A DNA stretch of 64,000 nt from Panorpa germanica. Taxonomy: Eukaryota; Arthropoda; Insecta; Mecoptera; Panorpidae. The position numbers and the translations under genes are program-made. This document shows, piece by piece, positions 45,808 to 56,829 of this stretch; positions within the stretch are counted from its first letter, which is position 1; each line of letters starts with the position of its first letter. Below the pieces are notes generated by a model that ran no database searches, was not told where the DNA came from, and saw nothing but the letters and a program-made list of their open reading frames with translations. The stretch is taken from contig OY783213.1 in the NCBI GenBank assembly GCA_963678705.1, positions 13,830,451 to 13,894,450 on the forward strand. Reading direction: 5' to 3'.

Positions 45808-45819
45808 ATAATATACAGA

Positions 45820-47870
45820 ATATTATTTTCACATTATGGAGCGTATATGAATATACAGGGTATATCTAAATTTATGTGGAAGATGCACTCAAATTACAAA
45901 AAATGATTTTTAGATCTAGAAAGTCATTAAAATCATTATGCTCATGTTAATTAGAAAATATCCGTGCGTTTCTGAAATTCCAGAAACCTATTATTCTAGA
46001 TTAATTTAGTTTTTATGTTTTCACTTACAAAGCGCGCACGTGAGTCGTTAACATTTGTGTACTGATTAGAAGTACAAGAGAAATCAAAGAAATTAAAGAA
46101 AATTATTGATATTTTATGGTTTATTAACAATAATTATTAATTATCTACTGTTTCTGTTATTAATTTTGATTGCTCATAAACTTCGACTGCATTGGAATGC
46201 TGCGAGTTTCTGGAAGTCTAGAAGAATTGGGATTTATCAATTATATGTGTTATTAGTTTCTTGGTCTACATACGTTCTGGTAAATATTGACATTTAGTAA
46301 GATACGGTCAATTATCGTATTTTTTTCGTGCTCTGATGGAGTATTAAACTCATTTCCTGTAGCGTAGTACCTTGGAATGCCGGTCGAACTATATAAACAA
46401 ATTTTTTTCATCGTTTCTTTCTCTTGTTGTTGCATTATAAATTTCTATTTGATTTTCTCTACTGATTTTTGTTATACTTGATCACACTCGCGATAACTAA
46501 AATTTAACAAAAGAACTTCTATAAAAAGTTTAAATGGATTTTTCTGGTTAAAAAGAAATTTAAAATATATAATGACGATTTAATGCAAGATTTAATTATA
46601 TATTCATGTATATTTTAATTTGTAAATGTAACTCTTTTTTTTATAAGAAATTTAATTTATGATTTCAATTTTATTGTGTGCAAAGTAATTTTAAGTTTAA
46701 TACCTTCACGGTGGCAATAATTATTTTTGTGTTTGATTAATATTGTTGATAGTAATTCGATAAAAATCAATTAATTTTCGGAAGAGGTATACGGTGAATT
46801 AATTCTACATTTACGACCCAAATAGAATTAAATATGAAATGTAATTACGAATTATTTTATTGGATTCAAATCATACACGCCAAAAAGACGTCGTATCGCG
46901 ACGGGGGTAAACTCTAGTACATTTAATTGTATTTAGTGTAAATTTTGTGTAAATGCGAGGCGTCTGTGACCCCAAAAAACAACATCTTAACTGCTTCCAT
47001 GCAATTCTCTTCCCAAGTGATATTAAACACGTTACATGAATTTTTGAAAGAGGTAAACATTTCATCAGATATCTTATTGATCCTAATCTACATCCAACAC
47101 ATAAGTCATGGAACAATGCGCTATTTCACCAGGAAACAGACTTAGCCATGCAAAATGACATCTAACTGAAAAGATGATATTTATCTAACATGCACTTGCT
47201 TGGTAAACATTTAAACATATTTTTGTTTCGTTTTATAAAATTATATACTAGCTGTAATAGTCATAGTGGGTGTGGTGCCCATGAAGGTACAGATATATAC
47301 TAGACAATTGTACATACTCGTATAAAATAAACGATTTAGCTTTAGTTTGTACGTACGTGCGTTGTCGGTTCAATGTTTGATTGATAGACAGGATAATGCG
47401 GCTTCATTTGTATTTGATGAAAACATTTCTAAAATAAATATTTGTTGTATATGTAGGTTGAGTTATTGTAGATAATAATGGAAGAAAATAATACAAACAG
47501 AGAAATTAATTGCTGGTTGTTAAATTGTAAGTAACAATTCATATTATTACTGTTATATTTTTTACAAATTTGCAGTTTAAATACATTTCATTATAACAAT
47601 ATAAAATATTGCTTTGATGAAGTGAACGGTGAATATGATCGTTATATAGTTTATAGGCTAGTTTAAAAGAAATAACGTTTAGTGCCTTCAGAATTATTTC
47701 AAATTTGTGAGACTTATAATTAAACACCCGTATTATAATTATCTTGGAACAAATGAAAAATATTTCAATAAGTATCAAACATTTAATTTTCTTTAACTTC
47801 CAAAAAAGTTCTTTATACCGTGGCGTGTAATAATGCTCTTTTGTAACGCTTTTGTTCAAGATCTTCTGTC
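45820..47870. other. Mostly AT-rich; no gene supported
   Basis: Overlapping plus and minus frames at 46871-47145 lie in a GC-richer patch. The minus one ends TRVYPRRDTTSFWRV and may be a transposon relic, but I recognise no family. The minus frame at 47539-47940 (133 codons, the longest in the window) runs into the family D MITE and is AT-biased. Confidence 0.4.
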
Positions 47871-47873
47871 TTA

Positions 47874-48231
47874 TAACGGCTTCACACCAGAGAGACAGTT
47901 TTGAAAACAGTTTTGTTGTCAAAGAACAAAACAAAAACATGTTTTGTTTTTAGTGTTTTTCTATATGTCCCATAAAAATTATAATCATGATAAACAACAA
48001 CTGACAAGCGTAAATGTTCACAAAAAACTAAACTGCGTGTTCAAACCAAGCATACTAAAAAACAACAACAAACGTGTTTTCCTTTAATCTTACCGACTCC
48101 ACATGGGAATGTGTTTTATTTACTAAAACAGCAACAAAAGACAAAAATGTTTAAAGAGCTGTCTCTTTGGTGTAAACATTGTTATTTTTGTTCGTGTTTT
48201 ATTGAACTGTCTCTCTGATGTGAAACCGGCA
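47874..48231 (+). mobile_element. MITE, family D, full-length copy with TTA flanks
   Basis: A 358-bp element with inverted ends TAACGGCTTCACACCAGAGA plus GACAGTT, and AACTGTCTCTCTGATGTGAA plus ACCGGCA (a few mismatches in about 27). It is flanked by TTA on both sides (47871-47873, 48232-48234). A 3-bp TTA/TAA duplication is the PIF/Harbinger preference. A second internal AGAGACAGCTC block near the right end repeats the terminal motif. A partial inverted copy is at 17880-18187. No transposase frame. Confidence 0.8.
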
Positions 48232-48235
48232 TTAG

Positions 48236-49828
48236 AATTAAAGAATACTTTTACGATAAGAATCCCCAAAACCTTCTAGTTTAGTTTATCATTGAGATTA
48301 CTGATTACTTACGAATTACGTCATTTTCACACTACTAGTATCGATAAAACTGTCAGAGTAGACTGCCAACTTCCTAGACGTTAGACATATTTATCATTTT
48401 CTGAAAATTCTATAAGTGTTCTTCCATGACGTATGGATAATTCCATACTCAAGAAAGACGAGATTTAAGTTGAAGAAAAGTATTCTGTCCTTGACCATTT
48501 TCATACTCACATTTTAAATATTTCTTGTTGGTATAATTGGCTGAATTTACTGATTACAAAATTGCACTAAAATTTAGAAATTACTTATTAGTTAACAACA
48601 TAATAATACTATAATGCTAATTCACTCTTTAGTGGGAGGAATCCATCGATATTAGTTACGAGTTTCTGTCTCTCTTCAGATAAAAAACTTATTGCTGTAC
48701 TTAGTACGACATATCATTGTGTTACGCACTGTTAATTTATCATGACTTATTAACCTCGGCGTTATCAAAGATGGCGTGACAGCTATTTTTGTATCATTGC
48801 AACGCAATTGTACATGCTCTCATCGCAATTACAAAGTTATAACAATATATTAAGCTTCGAATACTTTGGTTATGTATTGAGTCACAATCGACAACAAATT
48901 TATTTGTCTTTTAGAGATTCTATAGTTTTCTATAGCGAATTTAGTTTTTACGCTGTATTTTGCGATCTATTCATGACATATCTTGTCTCCTGCATCTAAT
49001 TAAATGAAAGCGTCTCATTAATTTCTCATTTTTTGTTAACTTCCGTAATTATAAACATAGAATACATTTTTTTAATTTTATTTTCAAATACAACCATCGA
49101 CTGACGGGCAGTGTTACCCTTTTTCAATATTAAACTAAGATATAAATCTGACATCTTCGTTTTATTGATATGTAAAATGTTATATTAATTAAGAATGAGC
49201 AAACTAATTGCTCGGAGCACAATTAGAGTGTCAGTGTAAAATCTTTCTTATTCAGGTAGAGTTGTACTTTTATTCATTTTATATTGCATCTTTTAATTAG
49301 ATATCAATCTATATAATATGCTGTTGGAAAGTTAATTATAAATTAATCATTAAAAGGTTTTTATTTAATTGACTGCTTCCTTATTGTGATAGAATATGAC
49401 ATTATTATAAACTTTTTATAAATTGTTTTTTTACTTTAAAGTTTATTTTATAGATTTTACTGTATACAACTTTTATCAGTTTGATCAGTATGAATCAAAC
49501 AAGACATTACTCCAAATTGCTTCTGTATGTATTCAATGCCGAATTCTCTTGAGTGACTAGAGCTGCATTGGGTGTAGTTATGAAATAATATTAACAAAAA
49601 TAATAATAATAGACTTCATTACATATACTTAACACATCTAAATATAAAGGGGATATATAAAAACGTAGTAGATACCAGAGTCCAAATTTTAGACCTACCC
49701 TGCTCCTAAAATAGATCTTTGCTTCTATTTTCATCCTAAAAACAGTACAGTGAACCTCGTCTCATCCTATACGTTATTCTATGATCTGTAATGACGCGTA
49801 TAAACTGTAATTTTTTTTAATCAACATG
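48236..49828. other. AT-rich sequence, nothing recognised
   Basis: No exon, RNA gene or repeat partner noticed. Confidence 0.5.
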
Positions 49829-50051
49829 CCCAGTAAACAGTTAGGTGAAGTTTCCAGTTTTGTGACGTTTCTATCACTAATGCACTTCAATTATAGTTCG
49901 CATCAACATTTGTATTCCGACAGGTAGAATGATTTTGCCATTTGCCGATAAAATAGACATTTAATATGAACGACTGTGGGAAACTGAATTGTAAATGATT
50001 TGTTTCATGATAAAAATATCATACGCATCTTCCTCCATAATGTTTACTGGG
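49829..50051 (+). mobile_element. MITE, family B, copy matching 9549
   Basis: A 223-bp element with ends CCCAGTAAACAGTTAGG and ATAATGTTTACTGGG. The interior matches 9549-9789 (GTGACGTTTCTATCACTAAT, CACTTCAATTATAGTTCGCA, GCCGATAAAATAGACATTTA, TTTCATGATAAAAA). Flanking TA is not preserved. Non-coding. Confidence 0.8.
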
Positions 50052-50079
50052 TTTATACTGGATATAATTGAAAATTTAT

Positions 50080-50385
50080 TCGCTTTTTGCAATGTTCTTT
50101 ATTACAACGTCTCTCCAGACGTCAAAATACCAGCACACGCTCTTCTAGAATATTTATAAGATCCAGCACAGGTGTTTCTTAACGAGTCAAGTTGTCTCGT
50201 CTCACGCCGCTGTGTTCTTCACCTGGACTAAACTGACCATACTAAACTAGGTACGCATCTGTTATGAATGGTTATTCTTGTTGACTTGTTACAAACTTGG
50301 AAGCGTGGATGTTCTCGATGCACTCTTGCGAACTTCCTATTGTCGTTGATGTAGGATTAAACTTTATACTTTGTTGGCCATACAA
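50080..50385 (-). mobile_element. Candidate LTR-like segment (minus strand)
   Basis: On the minus strand the order is TGTATGGCCAACAAAGTATA at the left, a GC-richer body, TTATAAATATTCTAG (TATA-like), GACGTCTGGAGAGACG, then TAATAAAGAACATTGCA. A TATA box followed by AATAAA just before a CA end and a TG start about 300 bp upstream suits a solo LTR. The 5 bases outside each end do not match, so boundaries are uncertain. A host promoter is the alternative. Confidence 0.3.
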
Positions 50386-50791
50386 TTTAGTTGACTTGTA
50401 AAATTAACTTCTTTTTGTATCTAAATTATACCTAACAATACTCATTTTTTTTATTAGTAAAGTTGTATAAATAGTTTTGTATATATGTATGTATACTTTA
50501 TAAATGTTTTTTATTGGTTGCTTTTACCGGAAACGTGGGATAATGATTCTATTTACTAACATCAATTTAAATGTTATTACTGCATTTTAAATTTAATTTA
50601 ATTGTGGTCAACTTTTCATAGAATGCATTTGTATTTATTATATGTGATTTTAATCAATTTTTATTGTGAGCTTTCGGTTTTTAATTTTAATTATAATTAT
50701 TTATGTAGGAGAATTCAATAAAACTACATTTATTAATAACACATACAATATACAAAGAATTACATTTATTTTTATTTAAAATGAAATTTGA

Positions 50792-50938
50792 AGGTACCAT
50801 GATTTGTGGCAGAAGATTGCTTTAGATAATCCTGGGAGGAGATATGGGTCTGTTGAAGACTGGATACAATTTAATTTGGCGACACTGTTTTTCTTAAATT
50901 TTTTGCGAAACTCGGACAAACTTTACAAGGGTGAATGA
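50792..50938 (+). other. Unrecognised coding-like open frame
   Basis: A 48-codon plus frame between stops reads RYHDLWQKIALDNPGRRYGS followed by VEDWIQFNLATLFFLNFLRN. It has two tryptophans, a GRRYG turn and mixed codon endings, unlike chance AT-rich frames. No good acceptor or donor brackets it and no ATG starts it. It may be a transposon gene fragment. Family not recognised. Confidence 0.2.
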
Positions 50939-51423
50939 ACTAACAGTCTAATAGACATTGGTCCTCTCAATATTTTAATGTGATAATGGTACTACGTATG
51001 TGCATTGAAGTTTCTTCATTTGTAATACAATTAATTCCTTAATATCTTTACTAGCTAAGTTTCTATCTATTCGAGAACAACACAATCATTGAACACACAA
51101 AAATATCAAGATAAAATAAGACAAATCATTTCTAAATAGAATGCACAGCAGTGACCCACTTGCTCATAAAAATTGGAATATCTTATACCATATAAAAAAA
51201 GCACGAAATTTACAAAAGGTATTTTCATAATAAAATTTAATCCTGTATTTTATAATTTTTTCTTCCGACGTCGTTTAAGATTAGATGGTACTATTAACTT
51301 ATTTATTAATTTAATGTGTGTGTCGGTAGACTTTACATTCTTTCAATATTAAATCACGTAATTACATCTCAATGTTAACCTAAACTTGAAACTATTCTAA
51401 CATTTTTAATAATTCCAACAGCA

Positions 51424-51748
51424 ATGTTTGATTTTTATGCGCTTGTCCTATATTTTCTTGCTCCCTACTCCTCATTGTTTCTCTCCCTTTACTATTTCTT
51501 CTTGGCTCTTATCTCCCCATCCACCTCTTGTCTTCCTTGTCTCCTCACCACACATTTTCTATTTTCTGAACTAAAGTTTATCTGTTTCTACTCTACCCTT
51601 CCTTCTCTTTCTTCGCTTCTTCTCGCTATCTTCGCCATCCAATGCTTCCCTTCACTGCCTCCTTTTAATAGCTGCATAATCTTCTTTTCACTTTTTACTC
51701 TTTTCTCACATGAATACTTGATGTGCTCCAGTGTTTTTATCTCTGATT
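51424..51748 (-). pseudogene. LINE ORF2 C-terminus and 3' region, copy 2
   Basis: On the minus strand the frame reads TLEHIKYSCEKRVKSEKKIM, then QLLKGGSEGKHWMAKIARRS, then a stop. This is clearly homologous to the ORF2 end at 55150-55368 (TLEHIKFECKEKVASERNIG, QLLKGGSEGKRWMAEIVKRK). The final cysteine and histidine of the zinc knuckle are kept, while the first cysteine pair lies beyond the break. The purine-rich 3' region follows. The pyrimidine-rich plus-strand frame here is its antisense shadow. Confidence 0.8.
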
Positions 51749-51749
51749 A

Positions 51750-52690
51750 GATGATACTGTTTTAAAGAAAATTAAGTTGTCTAATTGTTCAACGGCATCG
51801 GAAAGTTGTCACAAAATTCTATTCTTAAAATCTTATCTATTGTTAAAATTGACAATGTTTATTTGGACTCAAATATTAAGTAACACATTTAGTGACTCGT
51901 TATTAGAAGAGCTTAACTTATACGGGTTCCTATAGTTTTCGTTTTTAATTATTAGTATATAACTATGAATCCGACTAAGCGAAAATAGGACACGAATTGA
52001 GTATGCTGCTTAATAATTTCTGTGACCTTTCGTAACCTCATCAAAATTCCTTATTGAAAATCCCGTAAAATTTATGAGAAACCTAAAGTCTCACACATAC
52101 TCAAACCAAAATTATAGAGCTACGTTTTATAGATTTATTGACCCATTTCCTTTCTCTTTGGGTATTTGATAGGTAGGTGATACCAACGATTTAATAGCTT
52201 CATTTTATAACGCTGCAATAATTCATTAAAACTCAAATAAAATTTGTGATTTTAGGGTCAATAGTTTCAAATTTCAACACGTTTTACGTTAGCTTGTTAT
52301 TTTTTTGTTTTCTTATAATCAATTCAACTAATCTGGTAAAGTCTATATATCAATTTTTAATTCGATAATATATCAAATTATCTCTGTATTTTGATTTATT
52401 TGACAGTTATAAATGCATTTATTTTAAAGTTAATCATACCGTAACGTGATGAGCAGTGGTTCTAAAACTTGTACCGTGTAACTACGACTTAAAAATCGTA
52501 CACATACATGCAATATCCAACATTTGTTGTAAGAAGTTGTACAACACGTCCGCACTAGTGCGACATGCTACTTAATACGTCGGAAGCTTTCATATTTCGA
52601 ACGAATTCCTTCAACCTGCTTTAGAAAACCGTAATTTCTTTATATGTTTCGACTTAGCTTTGAAATATTTTTGTTTCATAAAAATACTTA
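51750..52690. other. AT-rich sequence, nothing recognised
   Basis: Near 52490-52580 there are GTGCGACATGC and GTACAACACG motifs related to the direct repeats that follow. No gene is supported. Confidence 0.45.
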
Positions 52691-52695
52691 TTAGT

Positions 52696-52831
52696 GTCGC
52701 ATGTTTATGTCGCACTAGTCTGTACGTTAAAAGTACAACGCATTTAGTACACTCATATCTAAATGTCTTGCTTATGAATGATAATATATAAATGTTGAAT
52801 GTCGCATGTTTATGTTGCACTAATCTGTACG
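52696..52831 (+). repeat. Direct repeats, 105-bp period
   Basis: The 31-base unit GTCGCATGTTTATGTCGCAC plus TAGTCTGTACG at 52696-52726 recurs at 52801-52831 with two mismatches. Part of the spacer (52771-52806) matches 41133-41170 inverted. The 121-codon minus frame at 52611-52976 spans this and explains its internal peptide repeat (TYRLVRHKHAT and SYRLVQHKHAT); it is probably not a gene. Confidence 0.8.
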
Positions 52832-52834
52832 AGG

Positions 52835-53605
52835 CATTACTACAGAATTTTATGATGGAAATATGAAATTTGGTACAGTAAAGTAAATTATGACTTTTAA
52901 AACGTTGGAACATGTGTAAATTGAAAATAATCGCGGCACACATATTAAGAATGTGTGGTTTTAATTCATACGACATAATACAAATTTGATTAAGAACAGT
53001 AAATCAAATAATTCAGTATCTGGTCTGGTATAAGTATTATAATTTAAATACATAAGCATTAAGTATTAAGTATTTATTGTTACGTCATAAATTTTGTAAT
53101 TTATTTTGGAAAGTATATTAACCACAATGCAACGGTGTTTTGATTTACGTTTGATATTGTTCATCTGATTGCATTTTGTAGAGCAGCGTACGTTTAAATC
53201 AGATGAAAATACTCTGAGGCAGATAAATGACATCTCAACAGATGTTCTCATGTTCTCCTGGTTTGGATTTATAAGCTTGATGAAATAAATGATAATTTTG
53301 GTTTCTTGTATTTAATAGCATGTACCAATGAACATGATTGTAGTATCGTTCTGGATTATAATTTACAACTTTGTCTTAAATGTCACGGTACATGAAAAAT
53401 GTCACAAGCAGGAAATGACAACTGGTAGCGATTTCATATCAAAGTGTGATGTATCACTTTGATAATGTCATTTTGAATTTTACATCGTGTGAAATGAAAA
53501 TATGTACTAATAGAATTTGTAAAATATTTTTCTTATTTAAAAAAAAGATATCATATTTTTTAAATTACCTTATTAATTTGTGAGAATCTGTCATTGTTTA
53601 ATTAG
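52835..53605. other. AT-rich sequence, nothing recognised
   Basis: No feature supported. Confidence 0.5.
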
Positions 53606-53608
53606 TAA

Positions 53609-53734
53609 GTTACTTTCAAACACACAATCCTGAATTCTGTTGCTTCGATAGCAGAATCTCCCAAGACTCACAAACCAGAAGAGGCTTTCCAGAATCTTAT
53701 TTGTGACAGGAGACAATTAACCAAAATTGTCTAA
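53609..53734 (+). other. Coding-like 41-codon segment
   Basis: A plus frame between stops reads NSVASIAESPKTHKPEEAFQ followed by NLICDRRQLTKIV and ends TAA. The hydrophilic, mixed composition looks coding. ATTCTGTTGCTTCGATAGCAG inside it could act as an acceptor, leaving a short terminal exon. No polyadenylation signal was seen nearby, and the family is not recognised. Confidence 0.2.
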
Positions 53735-53739
53735 CTGGC

Positions 53740-54820
53740 AGTTATCAAAATCAATGTAGAAAAATTTCTCTTATACCATATTTAAAAGAAATACAATGAA
53801 ATCTGTGCAATGAACGCAAGCAAATATTTTAATTATCTGACGAATTGAAATGGAAGAATAACTGCGCTGTTGCAAAAGTTAAAGAAACTCTTTAAAATAA
53901 GGAAATATTGTTATGTAGTAGAAATCACTAGTAACTTCTTGCATTTGTTGTGTCTATGATCAGGGAAAGAAGCATCAGTTATACCATAACTTAAGTTTAA
54001 ATAGAAAAATGGACTTTTCAGATAACTATCGGAATGTACGTTATTTGCTCTACAATTATGTCATACAAAGCTACAATTTAAATTCAACCTAGGCTTATGA
54101 TAAACTTCAGTAAATTAGAAATTGAAAAATCGACCCTAATTAAATATTACATTTATACTACTACAATACTAATTACAGGTTTATTAAGTTTTAATTTATA
54201 ACTATTAAGTCATTATGAAGCAGTTATTCGCAAAACATAATAAATGGTTTTATTCAATGAAAAATTATTTAATTATTTTATTACTTGTTATATTTACATA
54301 CGTATGTATTATAAATAATTGGTTAAATTAACATGCACAAATCAAGACCATAACATTTGTTTACACCGTTAGGATTTAAAATATCGTCCGCTTCAAGAAA
54401 CACATTTTGTAAACTGCTTGATATTCATTCAACACTTGGTAGAGTTAGGCTAGGCGCACATTAGAGATAAGTATCTCCTCGTACGGTCTTATTAGATGGT
54501 TTTACTGCATAATCTTCTTCCGATACGCTAACATTAAAAATTTCATTTAAAAAATAATTTCAGAAGAACTGTTTTCCTCGTCATAACATAACAAAGAAAT
54601 AAATACGAGTATAAGAAAAGTGTGCTGAATATGGAGAAGTTTTGAAATTTTCCGTGAAGTTCTTTTCTTTATTACAGTTCCTTCTGTGTTAAACATACAA
54701 AAATTGTAAGAAATTTTGTCTTCTATAAAGCTGATAATAACTCTTATTTATCGTAGAACCCATCAATATTTCAAGATTCGTTATTGTTTCGTGTCAAAAT
54801 TTCCGTTATCCATATCGTTT
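53740..54820. other. AT-rich sequence, nothing recognised
   Basis: A GC-richer patch near 54440-54490 (GGCTAGGCGCACATTAGAG) is unexplained. No gene is supported. Confidence 0.45.
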
Positions 54821-54822
54821 TT

Positions 54823-55530
54823 AGTTATTATTATTATTATTAATTGTTCGCCTTTCGGCTTTACAATCTACATTCTTAATACATTTCATATACTTCAACT
54901 TACAATTAAATTTAAACTATTCTAGACCTTTTTTATTTCCAAAAGTACTTTCTGCTTCTTCTTCTCTTGACCCTCTTCCTTCATTTTCCCTAGTCTTCCT
55001 TCTGTACTGGTCTATTCCCTAGTCTATTTTTCTGGGCTGAAGTTTAACTGTTTCCTCGCTACTTCATTCTTTCTCCTGCTTCCCTTCACTGCCTCTTTTA
55101 GTATTTCCTCTCTCTTCCTGTTCCTTGTGCAACCCAGCCACCAGCTTATTTATTGTCCTGTTTTTCCTTTCCTTTTTACTATTTCCGCCATCCACCTCTT
55201 TCCTTCACTGCCTCCCTTTAATAGCTGGCCAATATTCCTTTCGCTCGCTACTTTTTCCTTACACTCAAACTTAATGTGCTCCAGTGTTTCGTCCTCCGCT
55301 CCGCACATTCTACATTTTCTTTCCTCACTACTTTCCCAGTATCTGTTTCCTTTTTCCTCATTTCCCAATCTAAACCTTGCTGTCCTTCTTATGTGTTTTA
55401 TATCTTTTTCTATAAGGTACTGAGGCTCATTATTTTCCCATAACCTTTTATATCTTGTATTATAGTTGCTTTTTTCGATTTTAGTTTCTTTTCCAACAAC
55501 AATCTTGTCTCTGATGTGCTTCCAGCCTTA
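54823..55530 (-). pseudogene. LINE: end of ORF2 (zinc knuckle) plus 3' tail
   Basis: On the minus strand an open frame of about 125 codons ends at 55150. It starts near GWKHIRDKIVVGKETKIEK and continues NYNTRYKRLWENNEPQYL, RRTARFRLGNEEKGNRYW and then CRMCGAEDETLEHIKFEC, a C-x2-C-x8-H-x4-C zinc knuckle. It finishes QLLKGGSEGKRWMAEIVKRK. This layout (basic linker, FRLGNE motif, knuckle, short basic tail) is the C-terminus of reverse-transcriptase ORF2 in insect non-LTR retrotransposons of the R1/Jockey/I kind. A purine-rich 3' UTR follows, ending GCCGAAAGGCGAACAATTAA and a TAA-repeat tail at 54823-54842, typical of target-primed insertion. The reverse transcriptase and endonuclease domains are missing (5' truncation). 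Relatives are at 51424 and 28540. Confidence 0.87.
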
Positions 55531-55757
55531 CTTAAACTAATCCTCGTTCTCGTATAATTATTTTAATAAAATGTTTAAACATGCGTTATAATTAAAAGTT
55601 AATGCATGTAATTAATTAACGGTATTTGTGATATAAATAAAGTAATTTTCATTTTAGTACGAGTATAGTGACTGGTGTTGAAGTTTTGAAGTATTTGTGT
55701 TCATCGCTCTATATAACAATAAACTAATTAAAATGTTAATTTCGTTTGAAGCCGTCA

Positions 55758-55865
55758 TGACTTTGAATCAGCGCCCAAATCGCGGTATCCGAACCGAATC
55801 TCTTTAAGATCCATTTAACGATATTTTGCCGGGCCAAACTGCCCGACTGGCTAACTTACGTTACC
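55758..55865 (-). repeat. tRNA-like sequence, possible SINE head
   Basis: On the minus strand, TTAGCCAGTCGGGCAG resembles a tRNA A-box (TAGCnnAGTnGG) and, about 50 bases on, GATTCGGTTCGGATACC resembles a B-box, with a CGGT/ACCG stem around the TTCGGAT loop. A GGGCAGTTTGGCCC hairpin sits between. Spacing and arms do not fold into a standard cloverleaf by eye, so a tRNA-derived SINE head or a decayed tRNA is likelier than a working tRNA. The segment is much more GC-rich than its flanks. Confidence 0.3.
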
Positions 55866-56317
55866 TTTAAAGCGGATGTATTATATTATAGTTATTAATA
55901 TTATAATTATACTGCATTTTAATATAACTGTGTTTTTATATTGGGTGATATTTCAATGGACCTAAATACCCGTGAAATTATGTTTATTCAATATTTTGTT
56001 GCTAAATTTGGTAATTAGTTTAATATTTCATGGGAATTTTGTTTCAACTTGGTTTTTGCGGTTGCTTTTACAAGTTAATACAAATACATAATTCTTATTT
56101 TAAAACTTGTATTCATTTAATAAATTTAAAAGATATCTAAATTTGTTTACACTTGATATGATCATTCGTTATCGAACATTTCTTAGACTGTTCTCACGCT
56201 AGAAGAAACTATTTGTGACGGTGACTTTTTCCGTATTGTTATAAGATAAAGCCAAGATTATAGATAAACTTTGATATTACTAGTAAAATTTACTACTAAA
56301 CTATTACTAAATATTAC
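55866..56317. other. AT-rich sequence, nothing recognised
   Basis: No feature supported. Confidence 0.5.
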
Positions 56318-56419
56318 TGTATCGAAGGTAATAAAACTGCATATTCTTTATCTGCATTATTTGTCCCTATCATTGATAGGCCACTGATGGCCTCTAATCG
56401 TAAACACAAAGAAGACCAA
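56318..56419 (-). repeat. Short dispersed repeat, partner at 955
   Basis: Begins CTGTATCGAAGGTAATAAAA and ends TCGTAAACACAAAGAAGAC, the inverse of the ends of 955-1049. The middle includes a small inverted repeat CTATCATTGATAG. Confidence 0.5.
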
Positions 56420-56679
56420 GAAGTTTCAAAGCAAGTACGGATTGAAAATTTAAAATATAAATTTCCTCCCTTTTATCTTGTGGAAGTCTTCTAGCCCCAT
56501 GTGCGTCTATAGTTTCTAAAGTTGCCAAGCTACTCAATTGTATCGAGTCTCAATTTACTGTGTTGGTGCATGCTCAATTTTAATAGGAAAATGGTAGCGA
56601 AGGACACTGAATTCCTTGGCAAGGTTTTTTTTAACCAGTGACTTTAAAAATAAGAATGTTATTTGTTAATCTTTTTCAG

Positions 56680-56695
56680 TGTATTTTCTTTCATG
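56680..56695 (+). CDS. Candidate 16-base microexon
   Basis: GTTAATCTTTTTCAG (branch-like TTAAT plus pyrimidine tract) is followed by 16 bases, TGTATTTTCTTTCATG, and then GTAAGA, a strong donor. Both splice signals are good and on the same strand as the recursive-type sites. Microexons of this size are common in long neuronal genes of insects. With only 16 bases no protein assignment is possible, and a chance pairing of splice-like motifs in AT-rich DNA is quite possible. Confidence 0.2.
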
Positions 56696-56829
56696 GTAAG
56701 AGGTGGCAGTACACTACCTTGCATTCTCCTCTCGAGTGATCAGTGCTATAAATAAAATATAGAGTTCACATAATGCATTTTTCCTAATTTTTGAGTCTTG
56801 TGCACTCGCGATTAGATGGCATCAATAGC

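Noticed and set aside
47539-47940. 133-codon minus-strand open frame, the longest in the window
   Set aside because: AT-biased, lysine/isoleucine-rich, overlaps the left end of a MITE and has no recognisable domain or splice context.
51424-51750. 108-codon plus-strand frame rich in Leu/Ser/Phe
   Set aside because: It is the antisense shadow of a LINE ORF2 and purine-rich 3' region on the minus strand.
52611-52976. 121-codon minus-strand frame with an internal peptide repeat
   Set aside because: The peptide repeat is explained by a 105-bp DNA direct repeat; codon use looks non-coding.
55127-55423. 98-codon plus-strand frame
   Set aside because: Antisense shadow of the LINE zinc-knuckle ORF on the minus strand.
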